Assembly: GCA_964526675.1 (NCBI GenBank)
Contig: CAZGLY010000024.1
Coordinates: forward strand, 1 to 48,952
Direction of reading: 5' to 3'
DNA from: CAZADA01 sp964526675
GTDB lineage: Bacteria; Pseudomonadota; Alphaproteobacteria; Caulobacterales; Maricaulaceae
Length of the DNA: 48,952 nt
Positions 1-7,222 of the stretch are shown one piece after another. The notes under the pieces are model-generated. The model was not told where the DNA came from. It ran no database searches and saw only the letters and a program-made list of their open reading frames with translations. Within the stretch, counting starts at the first letter, position 1, and every line of letters begins with the position of its first letter. Made by a program: the position numbers and the translations under genes.

Positions 1-388
1 GGCCGCCGAAGAAGTTCTTCTCGCGGCTGAACATGTGCATCGAGCCGCCCTTGCCGCGGGAGTACCCGCCAATACGGCCCGTCAGCTCCGCCATGACCCC
101 CTTTGGATCCATGCCGCACGCGAGCATGTGGCCGTGGTCGCGATAGCCGGTGATGACCTGATCGCCGTCTTCGATCGCGGCTTGCATGCCCACCACAACC
201 GCTTCTTGACCGATGTAAAGATGGCAGAAGCCCGCAATCAGGCCCATGCCGTAGAGCTGGCCCGCTTTCTCCTCGAAGCGCCGAATGAGCAGCATGTCCC
301 GATGCATCCGCAGCATCGCCGCCGCCCCGACGGCCTCAGGGGTCAGCGCACTGTGAGCGGGACGATCGACATCTTCGACGGCGGCCAT
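1..388 (-). CDS. pdhA: Pyruvate dehydrogenase E1 component subunit alpha (partial)
   Basis: Only the first 129 codons are present; the gene runs off the left edge of the window. The translation begins MAAVEDVDRPAHSAL and contains the E1-alpha N-terminal signatures RRFEEKAGQLYGMGLIAGF, YIGQEAVVVG, GYRDHGHML and GGYSRGKGGSMHMF. E1-alpha pairs with E1-beta to decarboxylate pyruvate using thiamine diphosphate, feeding acetyl units to the lipoyl E2 in the cytoplasm. The start is supported by GGGAGG five bases before the ATG. It is the last visible gene of the leftward run eno, DUF1330, ftsB, pdhA, an order common in alphaproteobacteria where pdhB usually follows. Identification is firm; the missing C-terminus prevents judging completeness. 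Confidence 0.93.
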   Translation of the reverse strand, partial: MAAVEDVDRPAHSALTPEAVGAAAMLRMHRDMLLIRRFEEKAGQLYGMGLIAGFCHLYIGQEAVVVGMQAAIEDGDQVITGYRDHGHMLACGMDPKGVMAELTGRIGGYSRGKGGSMHMFSREKNFFGG

Positions 389-448
389 GGAAACCTCCCA
401 AGGGCGCGGACCTGCAGCCCGGATGAACTTCGATTGACAATGGGGCGA

Positions 449-1015
449 TTAAGGCTGCGCCACAAGGCGCATCGTGTAGGCGCGATCGCCCACGGGCGTG
501 TCGGACGCGCGGGGTCCGTCGCCCAGCGCCGTCGCGTTCGGATCCGCCCCGACGCCGCGTTCGCCCCAGCGCCGCGCCGCACCCGACCCCGGCTCGGACC
601 CCGTCCACGCGGCCCGCGGGCCCCCGGCGAGCGCCGCGTCCAACGCCGTCGATGGAATGACCACCTCGTCCGGACGACCAACCATCGCCACATCGCGAGC
701 GCGTTCTTCCAGATAATCGAGATCCAGCGTCGTCTCGCGCAGACGACGGGCGCGATCCTCTAGGTCCGCCACTTGCAGCGCGAGCCACACGTGACGCGCC
801 TCCAGCGCGGCGATTTCGCGGCGCGTCTCCGTCCACGCCGCCAGGCCCGCCTCGCCGGTCAAGCCGTGCACGAGGAAGTAGCCGACCGCCACGAGGCCCG
901 CCGCCACTGTCAGAAATCCGCCTGTTGATCCCCGCGCCGCCACGGCCGCCTCCCCGCCTTTCGCCGCGGGGACGGTGCGTCGGCGACCGTGAATCAGACG
1001 TGAACGCAGCTGCAC
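449..1015 (-). CDS. ftsB: FtsB/DivIC-type septum formation initiator with long C-terminal tail
   Basis: This 188-residue protein has one membrane segment at about residues 34-51. A predicted coiled coil follows (about 60-100), then the family signature DYLEERAR...VGRPDEVVI (about 100-120). FtsB proteins sit in the inner membrane and bridge FtsL and FtsQ in the divisome; that role is inferred from the family. The usual length is close to 100-120 residues, so residues 121-188, rich in Ala, Gly, Pro and Arg, are an added and probably disordered periplasmic tail. The start is uncertain: it is a GTG with no strong ribosome binding site, 21 bp after the DUF1330 stop, and the basic N-terminus before the membrane segment could be shorter. 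The position between eno and pdhA is the usual one. Confidence 0.85.
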   Translation of the reverse strand: MQLRSRLIHGRRRTVPAAKGGEAAVAARGSTGGFLTVAAGLVAVGYFLVHGLTGEAGLAAWTETRREIAALEARHVWLALQVADLEDRARRLRETTLDLDYLEERARDVAMVGRPDEVVIPSTALDAALAGGPRAAWTGSEPGSGAARRWGERGVGADPNATALGDGPRASDTPVGDRAYTMRLVAQP

Positions 1016-1036
1016 AAGACAGCGCGCGAAGCGCAG

Positions 1037-1333
1037 TTAGCCGAGGCCGCGGACCAGCACGGCGCTCATGGCCGCGCCCGCGCGACGATCCTCCGAGACC
1101 TCTTGATACGCGGGACTGTCCAGAAACGCGCGCGCCATCGCGTCGTCCGGAAACTCCATAATGACGAGCTTGTCGAGCGGCCAGTCGCCTTCCAGGACGT
1201 CCGGCGCTTCGTCCGCCGCGAGGACGCGTCCGCCCGAGTTGGCGAACACCGCCGGGAACCGCTCCTGATAGCGCCGATACCGCGCGACGCCCGTAAAGCG
1301 CAGTTGAGCAACCACATAGACAGCCATAGCCAC
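1037..1333 (-). CDS. DUF1330 family protein
   Basis: This is a small cytoplasmic protein of 98 residues. It has the DUF1330 dimeric alpha/beta-barrel pattern: YVVAQLRFTGVARYRRYQERFP at the N-terminus, then GGRVLAADEAPDVLEGDW, the core IMEFPDDAMARAFLDSPAYQ, and a closing AVLVRG strand. No precise reaction is established for this family. Two starts are possible: GTG at 1333, with AGGA seven bases upstream, or ATG at 1327, two codons in; the difference is trivial. It lies 40 bp after eno and 21 bp before ftsB on the same strand and is probably co-transcribed with them. No link to glycolysis or division can be read from the sequence. Confidence 0.8.
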   Translation of the reverse strand: MAMAVYVVAQLRFTGVARYRRYQERFPAVFANSGGRVLAADEAPDVLEGDWPLDKLVIMEFPDDAMARAFLDSPAYQEVSEDRRAGAAMSAVLVRGLG

Positions 1334-1373
1334 GCCCTGTTCCTGCTGGTCTTAGGTGAAACGGGGATCCCGT

Positions 1374-2648
1374 TCAGCCCATCAGCACGTCGCCGCCAGC
1401 ATACTCCGCGCTGTCGCCCAATTGCTCCTCAATGCGCAGGAGCTGGTTGTACTTCGCCAACCGGTCCGAGCGGGCGAGCGAGCCGGTTTTGATTTGCCCG
1501 CAATTCGTGGCCACCGCCAGGTCGGCGATGGTGGCGTCCTCCGTCTCGCCGGAGCGGTGCGACATAACCGCGCCGAACGCCGCGCGCTGGGCGATCTCGA
1601 CCGCGTCCAGAGCCTCTGACAGCGTCCCGATTTGATTGACCTTGACCAAAATCGCGTTGGCGCAGCCCTTCTCGATCCCCTCCACCAACCGGTCGGGATT
1701 GGTGACAAAGAGATCGTCGCCCACAAGCTGGACGTCATCGCCAAGGCGATCCGTCAACAGCTTCCACCCGTTCCAATCATCCTCGGCCATGCCGTCTTCA
1801 ATGGAGACGATGGGAAAATCCTGGCAGAGCGCCGCCAGGTAGTCGCTCATGCCCGCCGCGTCGAAGGTCTGCTTTTCACCCGCCAGGTGGTATTGGCCAT
1901 CCTTGAAGAACTCGGTCGCCGCCACGTCAAGCGCCAGCACGACATCGTCTTTGGGTTTGTACCCCGCATCTTCGATGGCGCCCATAATCATCGACAACGC
2001 GTCTTTCGCCGAGGCGATGTTCGGCGCGAAACCACCTTCGTCACCCACATTGATCGACAAGCCCGCCGCCTTCAGCTTGGCTTTCAGCGCGTGGAACACC
2101 TCCGCGCCGCACCGCAACGCCTCCGCAAACGTGTCGGCGCCCACCGGCATGATCATGAACTCTTGAATGTCGATGGGATTGTCGGCGTGGGCGCCGCCAT
2201 TGACGATGTTCATCAAGGGCGTCGGCAAAACGCGCGCGTTCACCCCGCCCAGATACCGATAGAGCGGCGTTTCGTGGGCTTCCGCGGCGGCCTTGGCCAC
2301 CGCGAGCGACACGGCCAACGTCGCGTTGGCGCCCAGGCGCGCTTTGTTGTCGGTGCCGTCGAGGCCCACCAACACATCGTCGATGCGCCGCTGATCCTCC
2401 GCGTCCATGCCGCCGATGGCGTTAAAGATCTCGCCGTTGACCGCATCGACCGCTTTCTGGACGCCTTTTCCGAGATAGCGATCCCCGCCGTCGCGCCGCT
2501 CCACTGCTTCGTGGGCGCCGGTGGACGCGCCCGAGGGCACGGCCGCGCGCCCCATCGAGCCGTCCTCCAAGAAGACGTCGCATTCGACGGTTGGATTGCC
2601 GCGGCTGTCGAGGATCTCACGCGCGATAATGTCTGCGATGCCGGTCAT
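1374..2648 (-). CDS. eno: Enolase
   Basis: Full-length enolase (424 residues, normal for the family), converting 2-phosphoglycerate to phosphoenolpyruvate. Visible signatures are the N-terminal IIAREILDSRGNPTVE, the substrate loop around SGASTGAHEAVE, GDEGGFAPN, the metal-site stretch SIEDGMAEDDW and GDDLFVTN, and the catalytic C-terminal LVKVNQIGT...SHRSGETED. The ATG is preceded by GGGAGG at eight bases. It reads leftwards 89 bp downstream of rpmF and leads the run DUF1330-ftsB-pdhA. Nothing is unusual in it. Confidence 0.98.
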   Translation of the reverse strand: MTGIADIIAREILDSRGNPTVECDVFLEDGSMGRAAVPSGASTGAHEAVERRDGGDRYLGKGVQKAVDAVNGEIFNAIGGMDAEDQRRIDDVLVGLDGTDNKARLGANATLAVSLAVAKAAAEAHETPLYRYLGGVNARVLPTPLMNIVNGGAHADNPIDIQEFMIMPVGADTFAEALRCGAEVFHALKAKLKAAGLSINVGDEGGFAPNIASAKDALSMIMGAIEDAGYKPKDDVVLALDVAATEFFKDGQYHLAGEKQTFDAAGMSDYLAALCQDFPIVSIEDGMAEDDWNGWKLLTDRLGDDVQLVGDDLFVTNPDRLVEGIEKGCANAILVKVNQIGTLSEALDAVEIAQRAAFGAVMSHRSGETEDATIADLAVATNCGQIKTGSLARSDRLAKYNQLLRIEEQLGDSAEYAGGDVLMG

Positions 2649-2737
2649 GTCTGCGCCCTCCCGTCGATTTGGGCGCGGTCATAGCCGAGTCCGCCGCCCC
2701 TGACGAGGAGAGATGCGCAGGCGCTCGCGCGACGCGC

Positions 2738-2914
2738 CTACTCGTCGACGTCGAGCACCTGACGGCCACGATACATGCCCGTCTTCAAGTTGATGTGGTG
2801 CGGACGATGCAACTCGCCATCGTCATCTTCGCGGATCGTGGGCGCTTTCAGCGCGTCCGCCGACCGACGCATGCCGCGCTTGGAGCGCGTGACTTTACTC
2901 TTCGGGACCGCCAT
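2738..2914 (-). CDS. rpmF: 50S ribosomal protein L32
   Basis: A 59-residue protein beginning MAVPKSKVTRSKRGMRRS, the conserved start of L32. It continues to HHINLKTGMYRGRQVLDVDE, which matches the alphaproteobacterial type without the zinc-binding cysteines seen in some other bacteria. The reading frame stays open further upstream, but only the internal ATG at 2914 gives the conserved N-terminus; a GAGA sequence lies before it. L32 is part of the large ribosomal subunit near the peptidyl-transferase region. It stands alone, 89 bp upstream of eno on the same strand, and has a good candidate promoter at 2975-3003. Confidence 0.96.
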   Translation of the reverse strand: MAVPKSKVTRSKRGMRRSADALKAPTIREDDDGELHRPHHINLKTGMYRGRQVLDVDE

Positions 2915-2974
2915 CGGGCTTCTCTCAAACCGCTGCGACGCGCCCTGGAGGCGACGCCAAAATTTCAAACCGCC

Positions 2975-3003
2975 CTTCTAGGGACTCGGGCCGGGGCTGG
3001 CAA
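2975..3003 (-). promoter_or_regulatory. Candidate housekeeping promoter for rpmF
   Basis: Read on the minus strand: TTGCCAG (3003-2997), a 14-bp spacer, then CCTAGAAG (2982-2975). The Caulobacter housekeeping form is TTGACGS, 10-14 bp, GCTANAWC. This gives 5 of 7 and 6 of 8 matches with allowed spacing. The transcript would begin about 55 bases before the rpmF start codon. Inferred from pattern only. Confidence 0.45.
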
Positions 3004-3115
3004 GCGTCTTCCCGTACCGACGTCTTCTGTTGCGGCATACGCGTCCGGACTGACGCAAGATCTTCATCGCCGGGGCGGGTCGTGGTTTAAGAAGCGCGGC
3101 GAGGGAGAAACGTCG

Positions 3116-4141
3116 ATGCCGGCAATCCGAACGTGGTTTCGCGTCGCAGCGTCTGTCGCAGGCGCAATCGTGGTCGCAGGGGCGATGACGGGGGCGGCGA
3201 ACGCCGCGCCGAGCGGCGTCTGCAGCGAGGCGAACGTCAACGCGTATCTTGCGCAAGGACAGCGCAACACGGTCGTCGATAAGGCGCGGTTCTACCAAGT
3301 TATCCGCAAATACTACGACGTCTATGACAAAGTGGGCAACCACTACGCCGGGACGGACTCGATCCTCGATCAATGGAATGACGACCAACGGATGAAAGAC
3401 GACCGCTGGCTCGCTTACATCCTGGCGACGGCCTATCACGAGACGGCGTTTCGCATGTATCCCGTCCGCGAAACGCTCGCGAGCACAGATGAATCCGCGA
3501 TCAACCGCCTCGAAAACTTTTACCAACGCCGCGGCGCCACCGGTCCCGTGTATTGGCGGCCTGTGGAGGAGACGGGCAAAGCCTATTTCGGACGCGGCTA
3601 TGTGCAGCTGACCTGGGACTGGAACTACCAGCGCGCCGACTTGCGCTTCGGGATTGATCACGAGCAACGCAACCCGGACAGCTATTATTGGAATCCCGAT
3701 TTGGCGCTGAATCCCGAGAGCTCCATCCGCATCACCTATGACGGCATGGTGTATGGGTGGTACACGGGCCACTGCCTGCTGCGGCACATCCAGCCCAACC
3801 GGCGCGCGGACTATGGCGAAGCGCGGCGCATCATCAACGGCATCGACAAGGCCGCCGAGATCGGCCAACACGCCTCACACTTCCAAGAGGCGATCGAAGC
3901 CGCGCGGGTCGAGATCGCGCCCAAAACGCCGACCTACGAACAGATTTTGGAGAATCTGCGCCGCGTGCAAAATCAATCCGGCCGCACGCAGCGCCCGCGC
4001 CGGCGGCGCGACGCGGCGGCGGCCACGCGGCGGCCAACCTACGCCGACGTGTCGGCCCACTATCAGCGGTTGGCCTTGAGCGGCGGCGAAACGGCGATGC
4101 GCGTCGCGGCCGTGGGTGTCAGCAACGGCCGAAGCGACTGA
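3116..4141 (+). CDS. Exported GH19-family chitinase/lysozyme-like hydrolase
   Basis: The frame is open far upstream, but the ATG at 3116 follows GAGGGAGA and begins a clean signal peptide (basic start, hydrophobic 9-25, probable cut after ANA at 30), giving 341 residues. The body matches the lysozyme-like fold of glycoside hydrolase family 19: AYILATAYHETAF, with the likely catalytic Glu109, then YFGRGYVQLTWDWNYQ at 158-172 and ARRIINGIDKAAEIG further on. Family members cleave chitin or peptidoglycan; which one applies here is not decided by sequence. Residues after about 300 form a basic linker (RPRRRRDAAAATRR) of unknown role. It is followed after 107 bp by another exported protein on the same strand. 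Alternative reading: a cell-wall hydrolase with no chitin role. Confidence 0.75.
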   Translation: MPAIRTWFRVAASVAGAIVVAGAMTGAANAAPSGVCSEANVNAYLAQGQRNTVVDKARFYQVIRKYYDVYDKVGNHYAGTDSILDQWNDDQRMKDDRWLAYILATAYHETAFRMYPVRETLASTDESAINRLENFYQRRGATGPVYWRPVEETGKAYFGRGYVQLTWDWNYQRADLRFGIDHEQRNPDSYYWNPDLALNPESSIRITYDGMVYGWYTGHCLLRHIQPNRRADYGEARRIINGIDKAAEIGQHASHFQEAIEAARVEIAPKTPTYEQILENLRRVQNQSGRTQRPRRRRDAAAATRRPTYADVSAHYQRLALSGGETAMRVAAVGVSNGRSD

Positions 4142-4248
4142 CGGCCATGACGATTTCTCGTCGCCTTTGCGCCACGGGGCGTGTAGGGGAATGTCGACGA
4201 TTATCCGGTCGGGGGGCTTGGCGCCGGCCACACATCGAGGAGACGCAG

Positions 4249-4881
4249 GTGAACACGTTGAGCGCATTGAAACATGCCTCCGCCGCGGTCGCGGCGGTGG
4301 TCTTGAGTGTGGCGGCCCCGTTGGCGGCCGAAGCCCGGCCGTTCGCGATCACGACCATGACCTTGGACATCGCCCGGGGGTCGTCGACGGCCTCCGTGCT
4401 CCTGCCGGGTCGTGACAAGCCGGTGAAGCTCACCAGCGCGACCACCATCGAAGACGGCGCGTTCACCCGGATCGATCTGAACATCGTCTTGAACGCCGCA
4501 ACGGCCGACCAAGTGCAAAAGATGGTCGATCAAGGCTTCACGTCGGAGCGTTCGGGCTGCGCGCCAGGCCAGTACGGCCCGCTCGATATGGAAGACGGCC
4601 TGCGCTACTTCTTCGAGATGGACTTGCGCGAAAACAATCGCCAGCCACTGCGTGAGCGCGTGCGCGGGACGATTTATCCGGGCAATCGCTCCACCCATTG
4701 GACGAACGACGTGTTCTGCGAATACGACAGCGACCTCGGCGAAGACTACGCCGTGATGCGCATCAGCGGCTTCTTCTACGTCATTCACCGCAATCTCGGC
4801 GACCGCGTCGATGTGCAGCTGCGTCCGGTCACGCTGACGGATGACGAAATGCAAGCGGTGTTTGAGAAATCCAAACTCTAA
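4249..4881 (+). CDS. Exported protein of unknown function
   Basis: I do not recognise this 210-residue protein. The chosen start is GTG at 4249, which follows AGGAG at a good distance and begins a signal peptide (hydrophobic 11-25, probable cut after AEA at 29). The frame remains open upstream, but only by overlapping the preceding gene. The mature part is acidic and mixed alpha/beta in appearance. It has only two cysteines (Cys104 in SGCAPGQYG and Cys157 in VFCEYD), which could form a disulfide in the periplasm. No lipobox, membrane segment or catalytic motif is visible. It lies 107 bp after the GH19-like gene and just before an intrinsic terminator, so the two may form one transcription unit. 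Confidence 0.7.
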   Translation: MNTLSALKHASAAVAAVVLSVAAPLAAEARPFAITTMTLDIARGSSTASVLLPGRDKPVKLTSATTIEDGAFTRIDLNIVLNAATADQVQKMVDQGFTSERSGCAPGQYGPLDMEDGLRYFFEMDLRENNRQPLRERVRGTIYPGNRSTHWTNDVFCEYDSDLGEDYAVMRISGFFYVIHRNLGDRVDVQLRPVTLTDDEMQAVFEKSKL

Positions 4882-4903
4882 GCCAGCAACGGCTGCGACC
4901 TTG

Positions 4904-4937
4904 AAGGCGTTGCGCGCTCGGGCGTGCAACGCCTTTT
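4904..4937 (+). terminator. Intrinsic terminator after the exported-protein gene
   Basis: A perfect 10-bp stem, AAGGCGTTGC (4904-4913) and GCAACGCCTT (4926-4935), encloses a 12-base loop and is followed by further T residues on the plus strand. It begins 22 bp after the stop of the unknown exported gene. The pyrG stop codon of the opposite strand (4936-4938) abuts the stem. On the minus strand there is no T tract, so the plus-strand direction is the likely one. Confidence 0.8.
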
Positions 4938-6582
4938 ATACAAGGCGACTTTGCTCCATCGCCGCCGCGACGAAGCTGGCGAACAGCGGGTGGGGATTGA
5001 AGGGCCTGGACTTGAGCTCCGGATGAAACTGCACGCCCACGAACCACGGGTGGCTTTCGAGTTCGACAATCTCCGGCAACACGTCGTCCGGCGACATGCC
5101 TGAAAAGACCAGCCCCGCCGCCTCTAACGCCCCGCGATAGCGCGTGTTGATCTCATAGCGATGGCGGTGGCGCTCGGAGATGCTCGTCGCCTGGTAAATC
5201 TCGGCCGCCCGCGAGCGCGGCTTGAGCACAGCTGGGTAAGCGCCCAACCGCATGGTGCCGCCCAGGTCTCCGCCCGCGCGCCGGGTGACCCGGTCTTCCC
5301 CATCCATCCATTCCGTCATCAGCGCGACGATCGGGTGGTTCGGATCACCGCATTCGGCCCGAAACTCGGTGGATCCCGCCCCCTCAAGCCCAGCGAGCGA
5401 CCGCGCGATCTCGATCACGGCCAGCTGCATGCCGAAGCAAATGCCGAGAAACGGAATGCCCCGCTCACGCGCGAACCGCGCCGCGGCGATCTTCCCTTCA
5501 GACCCCCGCGCGCCAAAGCCGCCGGGCACCAGCACCGCATCCACGCCGTCGAGCGCCGCCGCCGCCCGCTCCGGCGGGCCGTCGAGGTCGTCGCTCGCCA
5601 ACCACACGACGTCGACCGCCACACGGTTCGCGATGCCGCCATGGGTCAGCGCCTCAAACAGCGATTTGTAGGCGTCCGGATACCCGTCATACTTGCCGAC
5701 AACGGCGACGCGCACCGCCCCATCCGGACGGACTTGCCGCTCGACGATGTCCGCCCAACGCTCCAGCTGCGGCGGCGGCGCCGCGTCCATGGCGAAATGC
5801 GCCAACACGCGATCGTCCAAGCCTTCCTCATGGTAGGCCAGCGGCACCTGGTAGATGGAGTCGGCGTCGAGGGCTTGGATCACGTCCTGCTCCTCAACGT
5901 TGCAGAACAAGGCGAGCTTGCGCCGGCTGTCCTTCGGGATGGGATACTCGCAACGGCACAACAGGATGTCCGGCTGGATCCCGATCGACAGCAGCTCTTT
6001 CACCGAATGCTGGCTGGGCTTGGTCTTCATCTCGCCAGCCGCCCGCACATAAGGCAACAGCGTCACGTGCAGCGCCAACACCTGCGCCGCGCCGAGCTCA
6101 AGGCGCAGTTGGCGCATCGCTTCGAAGAAGGGCAGGCCCTCGATGTCGCCCACGGTGCCGCCGATCTCGCACAGAACAAAATCCACCGGCCCCGGATCGC
6201 TCAAGACGAACGCCTTGATGGCGTCCGTCACGTGGGGCACCACCTGCACCGTGCCGCCGAGATAATCGCCCCGCCGTTCTTGCGTGATGATCGTCTGGTA
6301 GATGCGCCCGGTGGTGACGTTGTCAGCACGGGTGGCGGACACGTCCGTGAAGCGCTCGTAGTGACCGAGATCCAGATCCGTCTCGGCCCCGTCGTCGGTG
6401 ACGAACACTTCGCCGTGCTGCATCGGCGACATCGTGCCCGGATCCACGTTGAGGTAGGGGTCGAGCTTGCGAAGCCGGACGGTGAAACCACGCGCCTGGA
6501 GCAACGCTCCCAGCGCCGCTGAGGCCAAGCCTTTGCCGAGCGAGGACACCACGCCGCCGGTGATAAAAATGTACCGCGCCAT
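4936..6582 (-). CDS. pyrG: CTP synthase
   Basis: A 548-residue enzyme that aminates UTP to CTP using glutamine and ATP. The N-terminal synthetase domain begins RYIFITGGVVSSLGKGLASA and includes DPGTMSPMQHGEVFVTDDGAETDLDLGHYERF. The C-terminal class I glutamine amidotransferase domain has the nucleophile in GICFGMQLA and the His/Glu part of the triad in VQFHPELKSRP. Length and motifs are normal. The ATG at 6582 gives the conserved N-terminus. It lies 68 bp downstream of secG on the same strand and is probably co-transcribed with it; secG-pyrG neighbours are common in this class. Its stop codon touches the terminator stem of the convergent gene. Confidence 0.98.
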   Translation of the reverse strand: MARYIFITGGVVSSLGKGLASAALGALLQARGFTVRLRKLDPYLNVDPGTMSPMQHGEVFVTDDGAETDLDLGHYERFTDVSATRADNVTTGRIYQTIITQERRGDYLGGTVQVVPHVTDAIKAFVLSDPGPVDFVLCEIGGTVGDIEGLPFFEAMRQLRLELGAAQVLALHVTLLPYVRAAGEMKTKPSQHSVKELLSIGIQPDILLCRCEYPIPKDSRRKLALFCNVEEQDVIQALDADSIYQVPLAYHEEGLDDRVLAHFAMDAAPPPQLERWADIVERQVRPDGAVRVAVVGKYDGYPDAYKSLFEALTHGGIANRVAVDVVWLASDDLDGPPERAAAALDGVDAVLVPGGFGARGSEGKIAAARFARERGIPFLGICFGMQLAVIEIARSLAGLEGAGSTEFRAECGDPNHPIVALMTEWMDGEDRVTRRAGGDLGGTMRLGAYPAVLKPRSRAAEIYQATSISERHRHRYEINTRYRGALEAAGLVFSGMSPDDVLPEIVELESHPWFVGVQFHPELKSRPFNPHPLFASFVAAAMEQSRLV

Positions 6583-6650
6583 GGGGCTCTAGTGTAGCGC
6601 AGATTCGAACAGACAGAACACGTCGACCTGCATCCGTCCGCGCTGACGCA

Positions 6651-7142
6651 TCACTCGCGCTCGACCTCGTCCACAGGGATCTCCGATCCCTCAGGCTCCT
6701 CCTCCGCCGGCGCCTCCTCATCGAGCGGGACGCCCTCGTCAAAAGGGACCGTCTCGTCGAAGGGAGCGGTCTCGTCGAGCGGGGCGGTCTCGTCCAACGG
6801 CGCGCCGGGAAGCGTGTCCGTCGGCGTCTCGGGGAGCAGGTCGCCGTCCGGCGCGGGCTGAGCCGGAGCGTCCAAGAGCGCGTCCGCGCCGACGGTGTCC
6901 AAGATGGACTCGTCATCGTCGCGGATCGAAAACAACACCGTCAGCAAGAGGCTCGAGATGAAAAACGCCGCCGCCAACACCGACGTGGCGCGCGTGAGCA
7001 CATCGCCCGCCGCCCGGCCGGACATCAGGCCGCTGGGCCCGCCGCCAATGCCAAGGGCCCCGCCCTCGGAGCGCTGCATCAAAATGACGCCCACCAACGC
7101 GAGGGTGATGAAAATCTGGAGCAAGAGAAGGACGACGATCAT
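6651..7142 (-). CDS. secG: Preprotein translocase subunit SecG with acidic repeat tail
   Basis: SecG is the small accessory subunit of the SecYEG channel. The conserved part is residues 1-75: a first membrane segment (MIVVLLLLQIFITLALVGVIL), the cytosolic loop LMQRSEGGALGIGGG...SGRAAGDVLTRAT, and a second membrane segment (about 54-72). The ATG at 7142 follows AAGG at seven bases and begins directly with the first helix; the frame is open further upstream but without SecG character. Typical SecG has about 75-130 residues; this one has 163. Residues 76-163 are an Asp/Glu/Pro-rich tail with six tandem hexapeptides (114-149). The tail should lie in the periplasm if the usual two-helix topology holds. 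A strong promoter candidate lies at 7169-7197. Confidence 0.93.
   Translation of the reverse strand: MIVVLLLLQIFITLALVGVILMQRSEGGALGIGGGPSGLMSGRAAGDVLTRATSVLAAAFFISSLLLTVLFSIRDDDESILDTVGADALLDAPAQPAPDGDLLPETPTDTLPGAPLDETAPLDETAPFDETVPFDEGVPLDEEAPAEEEPEGSEIPVDEVERE
6696..6803 (-). repeat. Six tandem 18-bp units coding acidic hexapeptides in SecG
   Basis: Six in-frame units encode APLDET, APLDET, APFDET, VPFDEG, VPLDEE and APAEEE (SecG residues 114-149). The first four are the most alike in DNA, each containing a GACGAG or near variant, so they look like a recent in-frame tandem expansion that has begun to diverge. The units contribute Asp and Glu and place a proline every six residues. Confidence 0.85.
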
Positions 7143-7168
7143 TATAGCGCCTTTGTGTGGATGGCGCT

Positions 7169-7197
7169 GACATAGCCCCCGCAATCGGCCGCGCCAA
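7169..7197 (-). promoter_or_regulatory. Candidate housekeeping promoter for secG-pyrG
   Basis: On the minus strand TTGGCGC (7197-7191), 14 bp, then GCTATGTC (7176-7169). This matches the Caulobacter-type TTGACGS / GCTANAWC elements at 6 of 7 and 7 of 8 positions with allowed spacing. It lies 26 bp before the secG start codon, leaving a short leader that holds the AAGG ribosome binding site. Confidence 0.6.
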
Positions 7198-7222
7198 CCC
7201 CAGCGCGCACGATAACGCAGGC

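Noticed and set aside
1244..1260. GAAC-N8-GAAC within the DUF1330 gene as a LexA site.
   Set aside because: The spacer is 8 bases and the site lies inside a coding region with no promoter.
2719..2739. AGGCGC / GCGCCT hairpin at the rpmF stop as a terminator.
   Set aside because: The stem is only 6 bp with a 9-base loop and no T tract, within very GC-rich sequence.
6601..6625. GAAC repeats upstream of pyrG (GAAC-AGACA-GAAC) resembling a LexA box.
   Set aside because: The spacer is 5 bases, not the 7 required for the alphaproteobacterial operator, and pyrG is not an SOS gene.
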